DNA of 64,000 nucleotides from Pseudomonas sp. MYb60. Its GTDB lineage: Bacteria; Pseudomonadota; Gammaproteobacteria; Pseudomonadales; Pseudomonadaceae. Location of the stretch: NCBI RefSeq assembly GCF_002979555.1, contig NZ_PCOZ01000002.1:310001-374000 (forward strand), in the 5' to 3' direction. Both the position numbers and the translations under genes were made by a program. Every line of letters starts with the position of its first letter. The stretch's first letter is position 1. The notes beneath the pieces were generated by a model. The model saw nothing but the letters and a program-made list of their open reading frames with translations. It did not search any database and was not told the DNA's origin. Below, piece by piece: positions 11,308 to 20,004 of the stretch.

Positions 11308-13230
11308 CTAATGGGCGGTCGCCTGTAGGCCCGCCAGCAACAACCGCTGATACAAATCTTCTTTCAGCCCATCGGGCTTGTCCAACCGCATCCGCTCCAG
11401 ATGCTTGGGAAACACCTCCTGCTCCGGCGCATCCAGTGCTGCCTTGCCCAGTTCCAGAATCTCCGTCAGCTTGAATTTGCTCTTGAGCCAGTTCAACGCC
11501 CGCAACAAATCCTGCTCTTCAGCCGTGAAATCAGTGCCCAGTGGATACTCCGGGAACAACCGGCGATGCCGCGCCTGAATGCCTTTGAGCCGCTCCGGCG
11601 TGTTGTCGGCAAAGCGTGGATCGAGCTGGAAATGCTTGGGCAACTTGCCGGCCTTCTGCGCCTGCTCGATCAGGTCGGCCTGGAAACGTGAGTCGGTAAT
11701 ATTGAGCAATGCCTCGATCACCTTGGCATCCGTCTGACCACGCAGGTCAGCGATTCCGTACTCCGTAATGACAATGTCCCGCAGGTGCCGGGGAATAGTG
11801 CAGTGGCCATAGTCCCAGACAATATTGGAACTGACCTCCCCCGCCGACTCGCGCCAACTGCGCAAAATCAGGATCGAGCGCGCACCTTCCAGCGCATGGC
11901 CCTGGGCCACAAAATTGTACTGACCGCCCACGCCGCTGAGCACGCGGCCATCTTCCAACTGATCGGCAACACCCGCCCCCAGTAACGTCACCATGATCGC
12001 GCTGTTGATAAACCGCGCATCCAGCCGTTGCAGGCGCTTGAGTTCTTCCTGGCCGTACAGCTCGTTGATGTAGCTGATACGGGTCATGTTGAATTCGAGG
12101 CGCTTGGCGTGGGTCATTTCCTGCAGGCGCTGGTAAAAGCTCCCCGGGCCCAGGAAGAAACCGCCGTGGATCGAGACACCGTCCGGCTGCGCGGCGTGGT
12201 CCAGGGTGCCGGCATTCGCCTGCTCCTGAGTCGCCACGTCGGGATACACCTTGCGCCGCACAATCCCCGCATCGGCGAGCACCAGCAGGCCGTTGACGAA
12301 CATTTCGCTGCAGCCGTACAGGCCGGAGGCGAATGGGTCGACACCGCCCTCTCGGCTGATCAACGGCGCCCATTGATACACATCAAGGTCGGTAAGTAGC
12401 AGGCGATAGGCCTCGTTGTCGGCCTGGCGGGCCAGCAATGCGCAGGTCAGCGCATCGCCCATCGAGCCAATGCCGATCTGCAAGGTGCCGCCATCGCGCA
12501 CCAGCGTGCTGGCGTGCAGGCCGATGAAATGGTCCTGGAACCCCACCGGCATATTCGGCGTGGAAAACAACGTAGTGCTGTCTTTTTCGTCAATCAGGTA
12601 GTCAAAATCGTTCATCCCCAGCTCTGAATCACCGGGCATGTACGGCAGATCGGTATGCACCTGACCGACCACCAGGATGGTCTCCCCCGCCTCGCGGCGC
12701 TTGGCGATCATGGGCAGGAGATCAAGGGTGATATCCGGGTTGCAGCTCAGGCTGAGACGATCCGGATGCTCGCTGCTACTGGCCACCAGTTGCGCCACCA
12801 GGTTCAGGCCGGCGGCATTGATATCCCGTGCGGCGTGGCTGTAGTTGCTGCTCACGTAATCCTGCTGGGCCGAGGGGCTGTGCAACAGGCTGCCGGGTTG
12901 CATGAAGAACTGCTGCACATGGATGTTCGTCGGCAGGGTGTCTTTATGAAGGTCGGCGAGAAAATCCAGCTCGGGGTAATCGCCGAACACCCGCTCGATA
13001 AAGGGTTCGAGAAAACGCTTCTGCAACCCATCACCAAAGGGTGGACGCCCCAGGGCCAGCGCGGTGTAGATCGTCAGCGAGCGCTCGGGCAACTGCGCGA
13101 CACGCCGATACAGCGCATTGACGAACAGATTCGGCTTGCCCAGCCCCAGCGGCATGCCCATGTGGATATGCGCCGGCAAACGCGCCAGTACATCGTCAAC
13201 TGCCTGCTCGATTGAACACAACTGCACCAT
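11308..13230 (-). CDS. Acetyl-CoA hydrolase/transferase family protein
   Basis: A 640-residue protein with the acetyl-CoA hydrolase/transferase fold: an N-terminal half with HIHMGMPLGLGKPNLFVNALYRR and a C-terminal half with GIGSMGDALTCALLARQ, VGGQYNFVAQGHALEGARSILILRSW and YGIADLRGQTDAKVIEALLNI, the last typical of the C-terminal AcetylCoA_hyd_C domain. Family members hydrolyse acetyl-CoA or move CoA between acids. The protein is over 100 residues longer than the common 500-residue transferases, so the exact reaction is uncertain. The start has AGGAGG six bases upstream. It is a single gene, convergent with xpt across a REP hairpin. Confidence 0.85.
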   Translation of the reverse strand: MVQLCSIEQAVDDVLARLPAHIHMGMPLGLGKPNLFVNALYRRVAQLPERSLTIYTALALGRPPFGDGLQKRFLEPFIERVFGDYPELDFLADLHKDTLPTNIHVQQFFMQPGSLLHSPSAQQDYVSSNYSHAARDINAAGLNLVAQLVASSSEHPDRLSLSCNPDITLDLLPMIAKRREAGETILVVGQVHTDLPYMPGDSELGMNDFDYLIDEKDSTTLFSTPNMPVGFQDHFIGLHASTLVRDGGTLQIGIGSMGDALTCALLARQADNEAYRLLLTDLDVYQWAPLISREGGVDPFASGLYGCSEMFVNGLLVLADAGIVRRKVYPDVATQEQANAGTLDHAAQPDGVSIHGGFFLGPGSFYQRLQEMTHAKRLEFNMTRISYINELYGQEELKRLQRLDARFINSAIMVTLLGAGVADQLEDGRVLSGVGGQYNFVAQGHALEGARSILILRSWRESAGEVSSNIVWDYGHCTIPRHLRDIVITEYGIADLRGQTDAKVIEALLNITDSRFQADLIEQAQKAGKLPKHFQLDPRFADNTPERLKGIQARHRRLFPEYPLGTDFTAEEQDLLRALNWLKSKFKLTEILELGKAALDAPEQEVFPKHLERMRLDKPDGLKEDLYQRLLLAGLQATAH

Positions 13231-13322
13231 CCGACCCTCCTGAACGTTCCGTGATTAGGGGTTGGACAGAGAGTGGCCGGTGTTTGCTGCAAAGAACAGT
13301 ATTGAAACACTACAACGAGCAC

Positions 13323-13349
13323 AAAAAAGCCGCTCGTAAGCGGCTTTTT
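13323..13349 (-). terminator. Rho-independent terminator of the cytochrome c5 gene
   Basis: A six-pair stem GCCGCT/AGCGGC with a CGTA loop, extended by A-T pairs and followed on the minus strand by six T. It lies 17 bases after the cytochrome stop codon. Confidence 0.85.
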
Positions 13350-13365
13350 CGCGAAGATCGGCAGA

Positions 13366-13791
13366 TTAAAGCCCGGACATCTTCTTGATAGCGCCTTTCA
13401 GCTCTTCATCCGAACAATCCGCACAGGTGCCCTTGGGCGGCATGGCGTTGATGCCGGTGATTGCCTTGGCCAGAATTCCGTCGAGGCCGCCCTGGTGGTC
13501 GGCGCGCTCTTTCCAGGCGGCGGTGTCGCCGATTTTCGGAGCATTCAGCAGGCCGGTACCGTGACACGCGTTGCAGTGCTTGGCGATGATTTCATCCGGC
13601 GTCTTGGCGCCACCACCACCGCCCGCCGTCACGGCGACTTCCATGCCCTTGCATTCCTGCCCCTGGACGCAGACCTGGCCGACAGGCTCGAGGCGCTTGG
13701 CAATGTCGTCATTGGTCGCAGCCTGGGCGGTCACAGCCCATAGAGCCAGTACGGTTGCTGGTGCAGCCAGCATTTTCATAATTAGGTTCAC
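13366..13791 (-). CDS. Cytochrome c5 family protein
   Basis: A periplasmic monohaem cytochrome c of 141 residues. A signal peptide (MNLIMKMLAAPATVLALWAVTAQA, cleaved near residue 24) is followed by the haem-binding CNACH (73-77), with the probable axial methionine in INAMPPKG (Met117). The TCADCSDEE motif near the C-terminus (Cys123, Cys126) is the extra disulphide typical of cytochrome c5. It carries electrons in respiratory chains. The GTG start at 13791 has GAGGGTG close upstream; a downstream ATG at 13779 is possible but lies too far from that site. It corresponds in position to cycB of P. aeruginosa, between the xpt block and dadX. Confidence 0.92.
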   Translation of the reverse strand: MNLIMKMLAAPATVLALWAVTAQAATNDDIAKRLEPVGQVCVQGQECKGMEVAVTAGGGGGAKTPDEIIAKHCNACHGTGLLNAPKIGDTAAWKERADHQGGLDGILAKAITGINAMPPKGTCADCSDEELKGAIKKMSGL

Positions 13792-13960
13792 GCGTTCACC
13801 CTCAATGGTGGCTATTCACGCCTGCGGCCACGGTTTCGCAGGCGGCGAAAGTATAACGGTTAGCCCGCCGGGCCGAAACAACCCTATTAAATAAAGGGAG
13901 ATTAGGGCTCGCGGCTACAGCCACGGGCGCCTCTGCAACGCTGGCAGGACGCCTCTTTTC

Positions 13961-14557
13961 TTAGAAGTTCGCCGGTGTCGCTGCGCTGATTAGCCGCGCT
14001 GGCACGTCGAACGGATTGCGAAAACGGTGGGGCTTGGTGCTTTCAAAGTAGTAGCTATCGCCGGCTTCGAGCACAAAAGTTTCAAGGCCCACCACCAATT
14101 CCAGGCGCCCTTCCACAAGAATCCCGGTTTCTTCACCGTCATGAGTGAGCATTTCTTCGCCCGTGTCGGCGCCCGGCGGGTAGATCTCGTTGAGGAACGC
14201 AATCGCCCGGCTTGGGTGCGCCCGGCCTACCAGTTTCATGGTGACGGCGCCGTCAGAGATGTCGATCAGCTCATTGGCTTTATAGACGATCTGCGTCGGT
14301 ATTTCCTGGAGGATCTCTTCGGAAAAGAACTCGACCATGGACATGGGGATGCCGCCCAGCACCTTGCGCAAGGAGCTGATCGAGGGGCTGACGCTGTTTT
14401 TTTCGATCATCGAAATGGTGCTGTTGGTGACACCCGCGCGCTTGGCGAGCTCACGCTGGGAAAGACCCTTCAGTTTACGGATGGATTGCAGTCGTTCGCC
14501 GACGTCCAATGCAGGTGCCTCCTGGGTTTCAGGCTTGTTGTAGTTGAGCGTTATCAT
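13961..14557 (-). CDS. XRE-family regulator with C-terminal cupin domain (PuuR-like)
   Basis: A 198-residue regulator. Residues about 20-75 form an XRE helix-turn-helix (ERLQSIRKLKGLSQRELAKRAGVTNSTISMIEKN), and residues about 115-190 form a cupin (THDGEETGILVEGRLELVVG and YYFESTKPHRFRN). This HTH-cupin design is that of PuuR, which senses putrescine catabolites in E. coli. The gene sits directly downstream of dadX, as in P. aeruginosa, and within 12 kb of PuuB- and PuuC-like genes, so control of amine or alanine catabolism is likely but not shown. The ribosome site is weak. Confidence 0.88.
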   Translation of the reverse strand: MITLNYNKPETQEAPALDVGERLQSIRKLKGLSQRELAKRAGVTNSTISMIEKNSVSPSISSLRKVLGGIPMSMVEFFSEEILQEIPTQIVYKANELIDISDGAVTMKLVGRAHPSRAIAFLNEIYPPGADTGEEMLTHDGEETGILVEGRLELVVGLETFVLEAGDSYYFESTKPHRFRNPFDVPARLISAATPANF

Positions 14558-14624
14558 GGCGACAGCGTTCAGTATTTACAACACTTGGGCCTAAATCCCG
14601 GACGGCGGTATTCGTGGCGGCCGG

Positions 14625-15698
14625 TCAGTCGCCGGAATAGAGCCTTGGCACCCGGCGCAGGTTGCAGAAGATCTGGTAGGGGATGGTGTCAGCAGCAACC
14701 GCGATGTCGCTGGCGAGGATGTTTTTGCCCCACAGTTCGACTGTGGAACCCAGGCCGGCCTGTGGCACGTCCGTCAGGTCGATGCACAGCATGTCCATGG
14801 ACACCCGACCGAGCAACTGGCTGCGCTGCCCGGCGACGAGCACCGGCGTGCCCGTCGGTGCGTGACGCGGGTAACCGTCGGCGTAACCCATGGCTACCAC
14901 ACCGATGCGCATCGGCTTGGGCGTGATGAACCGGGCGCCGTAACCCACTGGCTCACCGGCCGGCAGTTCGCGCACGCAGATGACCTTGGATTCCAGGGTC
15001 ATGACGGGCTGCAAGCGCGCAGCCACGGCCTGGTCTTCGCCGAACGGCGTAGCGCCGTACACCATGATGCCGGGGCGCACCCAGTCACTGGCCACCGTCG
15101 GCCAGCCCATCACCGACGGCGAGTTGCGCAAGCTGACTTCAGCCGCCAAACCCTGGCGCGCCGCTTCGAATACCGCCACTTGCTCATCACTGCGCACGCA
15201 GTCGAGTTCATCGGCACGGGCGAAGTGGCTCATCAAAACGATCCTGGCGACTTTGCCACTGGCCAGCAGGCGCTGATACGCCTGTTGATAATCCTTGGGA
15301 TGCAGGCCAACACGATGCATGCCGGAATCGAGCTTGAGCCAGACAGTCAGCTGCTTACTCACGCTGGCGTGCTCGATCGCGTCCAGCTGCCACAGCGAAT
15401 GCACCACGCACCACAAGTCATGCTCGTTGATCAGCGGCAATTCGCTGGCTTCGAAAAAACCTTCCAACAGCAACACCGGCGCACGAATCCCGGCAGCGCG
15501 CAGCTCCAGTGCCTCTTCGACGCACGCCACGGCAAACCCGTCTGCCTCGGCTTCCAACGCCTGGGCCACACGCACGGCACCGTGGCCGTAGGCATCGGCC
15601 TTGACCACGGCAAGGGCCTTGGCCCCCGTGACTTCACGGGCCAATTGGTAATTGTGGCGCAGGGCTTGGAGGTCGATCAGGGCACGGGCAGGACGCAT
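14625..15698 (-). CDS. dadX: Catabolic alanine racemase
   Basis: A 357-residue PLP enzyme interconverting L- and D-alanine. The PLP lysine is in [13 protein letters not shown] (Lys33), and the catalytic-tyrosine region VGYGARFI is present, as is the C-terminal [14 protein letters not shown] with LWG. The neighbouring dadA on the same strand upstream identifies this as the catabolic DadX rather than the biosynthetic Alr: L-alanine is racemised, then DadA oxidises D-alanine to pyruvate. The gap from dadA is 131 bases and contains a strong hairpin; the ribosome site is poor. A regulated operon under the adjacent Lrp protein is expected from P. aeruginosa dadRAX. Confidence 0.95.
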   Translation of the reverse strand: MRPARALIDLQALRHNYQLAREVTGAKALAVVKADAYGHGAVRVAQALEAEADGFAVACVEEALELRAAGIRAPVLLLEGFFEASELPLINEHDLWCVVHSLWQLDAIEHASVSKQLTVWLKLDSGMHRVGLHPKDYQQAYQRLLASGKVARIVLMSHFARADELDCVRSDEQVAVFEAARQGLAAEVSLRNSPSVMGWPTVASDWVRPGIMVYGATPFGEDQAVAARLQPVMTLESKVICVRELPAGEPVGYGARFITPKPMRIGVVAMGYADGYPRHAPTGTPVLVAGQRSQLLGRVSMDMLCIDLTDVPQAGLGSTVELWGKNILASDIAVAADTIPYQIFCNLRRVPRLYSGD

Positions 15699-15733
15699 GG
15701 CGGCAGGCTTCTAGGCGGCAGGGTGAATAAATC

Positions 15734-15764
15734 CTGGTGCCAACCAACACTGTCGGCACCAGGC
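15734..15764. repeat. Inverted repeat in the dadA-dadX gap
   Basis: A perfect 9-bp stem CCTGGTGCC/GGCACCAGG with a 13-base loop and no T-tract on either strand. It lies between dadA and dadX, so it may tune dadX expression or stabilise dadA mRNA rather than terminate. It is unlike the REP elements. Confidence 0.6.
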
Positions 15765-15829
15765 AAGGGGTCCAGGTTTAACGCAAGACAACCACTACGG
15801 TCATTCCGAGAGCATTGTACAAGGTCAAT

Positions 15830-17143
15830 TCACGCGCGACCTGATGGGTGAGCGGGCGCTGTGCTGACCGGTCTCGCCGACTCTCGAGGGTAGCCATAGC
15901 GGGAAATATCGAGGCCGGCGGCGCTGATCTGCGGGGTCTTTTTCGCGATAAGGTCCGCCAGCAAGCGACCGGAGCCACAGGCCATGGTCCAACCGAGGGT
16001 GCCGTGGCCGGTGTTCAGGAACAGGTTCTTGAACGGTGTGGCACCGACAATCGGCGTGCCATCGGGTGTGGTTGGGCGCAGGCCAGTCCAGAAGCTCGCT
16101 TCGGCCAGGTTACCGCCCTGAGGATAAAGGTCGTTGACGATCATCTCCAGGGTTTCGCGCCGACGCGGGTTCAACGACAGGTCAAAACCGGCGATTTCCG
16201 CCATGCCGCCGACGCGGATGCGGTTGTCGAAACGGGTGATCGCGACCTTGTAGGTCTCGTCGAGAATGGTCGACGTCGGCGCCATGGCCGGGTTGGTGAT
16301 CGGCACCGTCAGCGAGTAACCCTTGAGCGGATACACCGGCGCCTTGATCCCCAGCGGCTTGAGCAGCTGCGGCGAGTAGCTGCCGAGGGCCAGCACATAA
16401 CGGTCGGCGGTTTCGAGCTTGCCATCGATCCAGACGCCATTGATGCGCTCGCCCGCGTGGTCGAGGCGCTGAATGTCTTGTTCGAAGCGAAATTCCACGC
16501 CCAACTGCCTGCACATGTCGACCAGGCGGGTGGTGAACATCTGGCAGTCGCCGGTCTGGTCATTCGGCAGGCGCAGCGCACCGGCGAGGATATCGGTCAC
16601 GCTGGCCAGTGCCGGCTCAACGCGGGCGATGCCAGCGCGGTCGAGCAATTCAAAGGGCACACCGGACTCTTTCAGCACGGCGATGTCCTTGGCGGCGCCG
16701 TCGAGCTGGGCCTGGGTACGGAACAGCTGGGTCGTGCCCAGGCTGCGACCTTCGTAGGCAATACCGGTCTCGGCACGCAGTTCATCAAGGCAATCGCGGC
16801 TGTACTCGGACAGGCGCACCATGCGCTCTTTGTTGACGGCGTAGCGGCTGGCGGTGCAGTTGCGCAGCATCTGCGCCATCCACAGGTACTGGTCGATATC
16901 GGCAGTGGCCTTGATGGCCAGCGGCGCGTGGCGTTGCAGCAGCCACTTGATGGCCTTGAGCGGCACGCCCGGTGCGGCCCATGGCGACGCATAGCCGGGA
17001 GACACCTGACCGGCGTTGGCGAAACTGGTTTCCATGGCAGCGGCGGGCTGGCGGTCGACAACCACCACTTCAAAGCCGGCCCGCGCCAAATAGTAGGCAC
17101 TGGTCACACCAATGACGCCGCTACCCAAGACCAGAACGCGCAT
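15830..17143 (-). CDS. dadA: D-amino acid dehydrogenase, small subunit
   Basis: A 437-residue FAD enzyme that oxidises D-alanine and other D-amino acids to keto acids and passes electrons to the respiratory chain. The dinucleotide-binding fold is at the N-terminus ([20 protein letters not shown], GxGxxG, with VVVDRQ ending the unit). The family blocks [14 protein letters not shown] and [20 protein letters not shown] are present. GAGGAT lies seven bases before the ATG, and a good sigma-70 promoter lies about 90 bases upstream. It is divergent from the lrp gene and in the same direction as dadX. The C-terminal 20 residues are not conserved, which is usual. Confidence 0.95.
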   Translation of the reverse strand: MRVLVLGSGVIGVTSAYYLARAGFEVVVVDRQPAAAMETSFANAGQVSPGYASPWAAPGVPLKAIKWLLQRHAPLAIKATADIDQYLWMAQMLRNCTASRYAVNKERMVRLSEYSRDCLDELRAETGIAYEGRSLGTTQLFRTQAQLDGAAKDIAVLKESGVPFELLDRAGIARVEPALASVTDILAGALRLPNDQTGDCQMFTTRLVDMCRQLGVEFRFEQDIQRLDHAGERINGVWIDGKLETADRYVLALGSYSPQLLKPLGIKAPVYPLKGYSLTVPITNPAMAPTSTILDETYKVAITRFDNRIRVGGMAEIAGFDLSLNPRRRETLEMIVNDLYPQGGNLAEASFWTGLRPTTPDGTPIVGATPFKNLFLNTGHGTLGWTMACGSGRLLADLIAKKTPQISAAGLDISRYGYPRESARPVSTAPAHPSGRA

Positions 17144-17232
17144 TTTTATATCCTCATCGCGGGCATGGCCGCTGACGTGTGTTATTCGAGCAATGATGAG
17201 CGCAGTGTAAAAAACAATGACCAGTGCATTTC

Positions 17233-17261
17233 ACTATATAAATGCCTATATTTGGCGACAA
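17233..17261 (-). promoter_or_regulatory. Probable sigma-70 promoter of dadA
   Basis: On the minus strand TTGTCG and TATAGT are separated by exactly 17 bases, matching four and five of six consensus positions. Transcription would start near 17226 and give a leader of about 80 bases before dadA. The surrounding region (17144-17299) is AT-rich and shared with the divergent lrp gene, so Lrp-type binding here is expected. Confidence 0.6.
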
Positions 17262-17299
17262 TTCTCGGCAAAAACCCTTTTTACAGAGGCGTATCCCCT

Positions 17300-17788
17300 A
17301 TGCGTACCAACACCCAGACCAAGCGGGAGCTGGACAAGATCGACCGCAACATCCTGCGCATCCTGCAAACCGACGGGCGAATTTCGTTCACGGAACTGGG
17401 GGAAAAGGTCGGGTTGTCGACCACGCCGTGCACTGAACGCGTGCGCCGGCTGGAACGTGAAGGGATCATCATGGGCTACAACGCGCGGCTCAATCCCCAG
17501 CATTTGAAGGGGAGTTTGCTGGTATTTGTCGAGATCAGCCTGGATTACAAGTCTGGCGACACCTTTGAAGAATTCCGCCGCGCCGTGCTGAAGCTGCCCC
17601 ATGTGCTGGAGTGCCACCTGGTGTCTGGGGACTTCGACTATCTGGTGAAGGCGCGCATCTCCGAGATGGCGTCGTACCGAAAATTGCTGGGCGATATCCT
17701 GCTCAAGCTGCCCCATGTGCGGGAGTCCAAGAGCTATATCGTGATGGAAGAGGTGAAGGAGAGCCTGAATTTGCCTATTCCTGACTAA
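17300..17788 (+). CDS. Lrp/AsnC-family regulator, probable DadR
   Basis: A 162-residue Lrp-type regulator. The N-terminal helix-turn-helix is LDKIDRNILRILQTDGRISFTELGEKVGLSTTPCTERVRRLEREGII, and the C-terminal ligand-binding RAM domain contains ECHLVSGDFDYLVKARI. The ATG at 17300 has CAGAGG ten bases upstream. Divergence from dadA matches the P. aeruginosa dadR-dadAX arrangement, where DadR activates alanine catabolism with L-alanine; that function is inferred from position and similarity. It is convergent with the YkgJ-family gene across a REP hairpin. Confidence 0.92.
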   Translation: MRTNTQTKRELDKIDRNILRILQTDGRISFTELGEKVGLSTTPCTERVRRLEREGIIMGYNARLNPQHLKGSLLVFVEISLDYKSGDTFEEFRRAVLKLPHVLECHLVSGDFDYLVKARISEMASYRKLLGDILLKLPHVRESKSYIVMEEVKESLNLPIPD

Positions 17789-17806
17789 CGGGAGAAATCA
17801 GGTCTG

Positions 17807-17833
17807 TGTGGGAGGGAGCTTGCCCCTCCCACA
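17807..17833. repeat. REP hairpin between lrp and ykgJ-like gene
   Basis: Stem TGTGGGAGGG with CCCCTCCCACA, separated by a short AGCTTG centre; a single REP at a convergent junction. Confidence 0.85.
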
Positions 17834-17852
17834 TTTGAGCTGCGCACACCTG

Positions 17853-18206
17853 TTAGACCAGTACCTGCCGCGTGCTCGCCATGTATTCATGGATCTGCTT
17901 TTCCACCCGCGGATGAATCAGCTCCACCGGGCGCCGCCCATTCGGGCACGGCAAAGTCTTGGTAGTGCCGAACAACCTGCAGATCAGCGGGCGCTCCTCG
18001 TACACGGTGCAGCCGTTGGGTCCCAGGTGCACGCAGTTCAGTTCATCCATGGCCGCGTCCTGCTCGGCGGCGGTCTTGCGCGGCAGGCGCGACATTTCTT
18101 CGGGCGAGGTGGTGACCGGCCCACAGCAATCGTGACAGCCAGGCACACACTCGAATGAAGGAATCTGGCGACGCAGCGCGCTGATTTTCTGACTGTTGCA
18201 GCTCAT
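17853..18206 (-). CDS. YkgJ-family cysteine cluster protein
   Basis: A 117-residue protein of the YkgJ/zinc- or iron-chelating cluster family. Cysteines occur in the family pattern: CVPGCHDCCGPV near residue 20, then LNCVHLGPNGCTVYEERPLICRLFG, and CPNG. Such clusters are thought to bind a metal or Fe-S centre, but no reaction is established. The next gene (puuB-like) is divergent, with 115 bases between the starts. The start codon is ATG with no obvious ribosome site. The identification of the family is firm, the role unknown. Confidence 0.85.
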   Translation of the reverse strand: MSCNSQKISALRRQIPSFECVPGCHDCCGPVTTSPEEMSRLPRKTAAEQDAAMDELNCVHLGPNGCTVYEERPLICRLFGTTKTLPCPNGRRPVELIHPRVEKQIHEYMASTRQVLV

Positions 18207-18321
18207 CGAAACCCATACCGAACGGCGAATAGACGTGGATTCTGCCGCAAAACGCCTTGCGCAGACAGCTTCGTCCGACCGTTGTATCCTGCGTCAAATT
18301 TTCCAAACAGGGAGGCTCCCC

Positions 18322-19614
18322 ATGACCGCCAGCGCCCGACACACAGCGTCCTACTACGCCGCCAGCAGCGTACCGCAACCGGATTATCCGGCGCTGACGG
18401 GCGAAGTGACCGCCGACGTGTGCGTAGTGGGGGGTGGTTTTTCCGGGCTGAACACGGCGCTGGAGCTGGCCGAGCGGGGTTTCAGCGTGGTGCTGCTGGA
18501 GGCGCGCAAGGTCGCCTGGGGCGCCAGCGGTCGCAACGGCGGCCAGTTGATTCGCGGCGTTGGCCATGGCCTGGAGCAGTTCACCAACGTGATCGGCACC
18601 GACGGTGTGCGCCAGATGAAGCTGATGGGCCTGGAAGCGGTGGAGATCGTGCGCGAGCGCGTCGAGCGCCATCAGATTCCGTGTGACCTGACCTGGGGCT
18701 ACTGCGACCTCGCCAACAAACCCCGCGACCTGCACGGCCTGGCCGAAGACGCCGAAGAATTGCGCAGCCTCGGCTATCGCCACGAAGTGCGCCTGTTGCA
18801 AGCCGGCGAGATGAGCAGCGTGATCGGTTCCGACCGCTACGTGGGCGGCATGATCGACATGGGCTCCGGGCACCTGCACCCGCTGAACCTCGCCCTTGGC
18901 GAAGCCGCCGCAGCCCAGCAATTGGGTGTGAAGGTATTTGAACAGTCAGACGTCACGCGAATCGACTATGGCCCGCAAGTCAATGTGCACACCGCCCAGG
19001 GCAACGTGCGCGCCAAGACCCTCGTGCTGGCCTGCAACGCCTACCTCAACGGCCTCAACCCGCACCTGAGCGGCAAGGTGCTGCCCGCCGGCAGCTACAT
19101 CATCGCCACCGAACCCTTGAATGAAGCGCTAGCTGCCAGCCTGCTGCCGCAGAACATGGCCGTGTGCGACCAACGGGTGACCGTGGATTACTTCCGACTG
19201 TCTGCCGACCGCCGCCTGCTGTTCGGTGGGGCCTGTCATTACTCTGGACGCGATCCGCAGGACATCGGCGCCTACATGCGTCCGAAAATGCTGCAGGTGT
19301 TCCCGCAATTGGCCAACGTAAACATCGATTTCCAGTGGGGCGGCATGATCGGCATCGGCGCCAACCGCCTGCCGCAAATTGGCCGCCTGGCCGATCAACC
19401 TAACGTGTACTACGCCCAGGCCTACGCCGGCCACGGCCTCAACGCCACGCACCTGGCGGGCAGGTTGCTGGCCGAAGCCATCAGTGGCCAGCAACAGGGC
19501 CGTTTCGATCTGTTCGCCCAGGTGCCGCACATCACGTTCCCCGGCGGCAAACATTTGCGCTCGCCGCTGCTGGCCTTGGGAATGCTCTGGCACCGCCTGA
19601 AAGAATGGGTATGA
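18322..19614 (+). CDS. FAD-dependent amine oxidase, PuuB/OrdL family
   Basis: A 430-residue FAD oxidoreductase of the DAO family. The FAD-binding fold is VCVVGGGFSGLNTALELAERGFSVVLLEA near residue 30, followed by GASGRNGGQL, which is typical of gamma-glutamylputrescine oxidase (PuuB) and OrdL proteins. The C-terminal block YYAQAYAGHGLNATHLAGRLLAEAI contacts FAD. It probably oxidises a gamma-glutamylated polyamine or similar amine; the aldehyde dehydrogenase five genes away would take the product. The ATG at 18322 has GGAGG seven bases upstream. It ends one base before the convergent DUF1127 stop. P. aeruginosa has a PauB-type paralogue in this position. Confidence 0.88.
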   Translation: MTASARHTASYYAASSVPQPDYPALTGEVTADVCVVGGGFSGLNTALELAERGFSVVLLEARKVAWGASGRNGGQLIRGVGHGLEQFTNVIGTDGVRQMKLMGLEAVEIVRERVERHQIPCDLTWGYCDLANKPRDLHGLAEDAEELRSLGYRHEVRLLQAGEMSSVIGSDRYVGGMIDMGSGHLHPLNLALGEAAAAQQLGVKVFEQSDVTRIDYGPQVNVHTAQGNVRAKTLVLACNAYLNGLNPHLSGKVLPAGSYIIATEPLNEALAASLLPQNMAVCDQRVTVDYFRLSADRRLLFGGACHYSGRDPQDIGAYMRPKMLQVFPQLANVNIDFQWGGMIGIGANRLPQIGRLADQPNVYYAQAYAGHGLNATHLAGRLLAEAISGQQQGRFDLFAQVPHITFPGGKHLRSPLLALGMLWHRLKEWV

Positions 19615-19615
19615 A

Positions 19616-19840
19616 TCAGCTGCGCCAGAAGGGTTTCAGCCCCTCCTGGCGTGCTTGTTCGGCGGTCAGCCCAATGTCGCGCAATTGCTCCGGGCTCAGG
19701 TCCAGCAAGGCCTTGCGGGTATGGCGACGGTGCCAGAACAGGCCCCAGCGGCTGTCGGTGGGCACCGCCATCCCACGCGCCTGCCCTGCTTGCAGTTCCA
19801 GACTGTGTAACGCCAGCCGCACATCGCTCATGCCGTTCAT
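19616..19840 (-). CDS. Small DUF1127 protein
   Basis: A 74-residue protein with a C-terminal DUF1127 segment: WHRRHTRKALLDLSPEQLRDIGLTAEQARQEGLKPFW. Members are small, basic, YjiS-like proteins; some have been linked to RNA binding, but no general function is agreed. The ATG at 19840 has GAGGGG seven bases upstream and is preferred over an ATG 14 codons earlier. It is divergent from the MocR regulator, a common pairing in pseudomonads, so MocR may control it. The gene is tail to tail with the PuuB-like oxidase, one base between stops. Confidence 0.85.
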   Translation of the reverse strand: MNGMSDVRLALHSLELQAGQARGMAVPTDSRWGLFWHRRHTRKALLDLSPEQLRDIGLTAEQARQEGLKPFWRS

Positions 19841-20004
19841 TTTGCTGCCCCTCGTTGGCTTGTTGCCTTGAGTGAACAGCATGGGGGAACGCGCGAAACC
19901 ATGACAGATTCAACCACCCCTTATTAAATCCATACAGATACTGCCACCGGAGGGCTGAATCCTGTATTTTCACCCCATCTGTACTGGTCCTTGGGAGCGA
20001 CCAC

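Noticed and set aside
15778-15978. Possible RidA remnant between dadA and dadX
   Set aside because: The frame ending LYNALGMTVVVVLR has no RidA signature and mostly overlaps dadA; I see no remnant.
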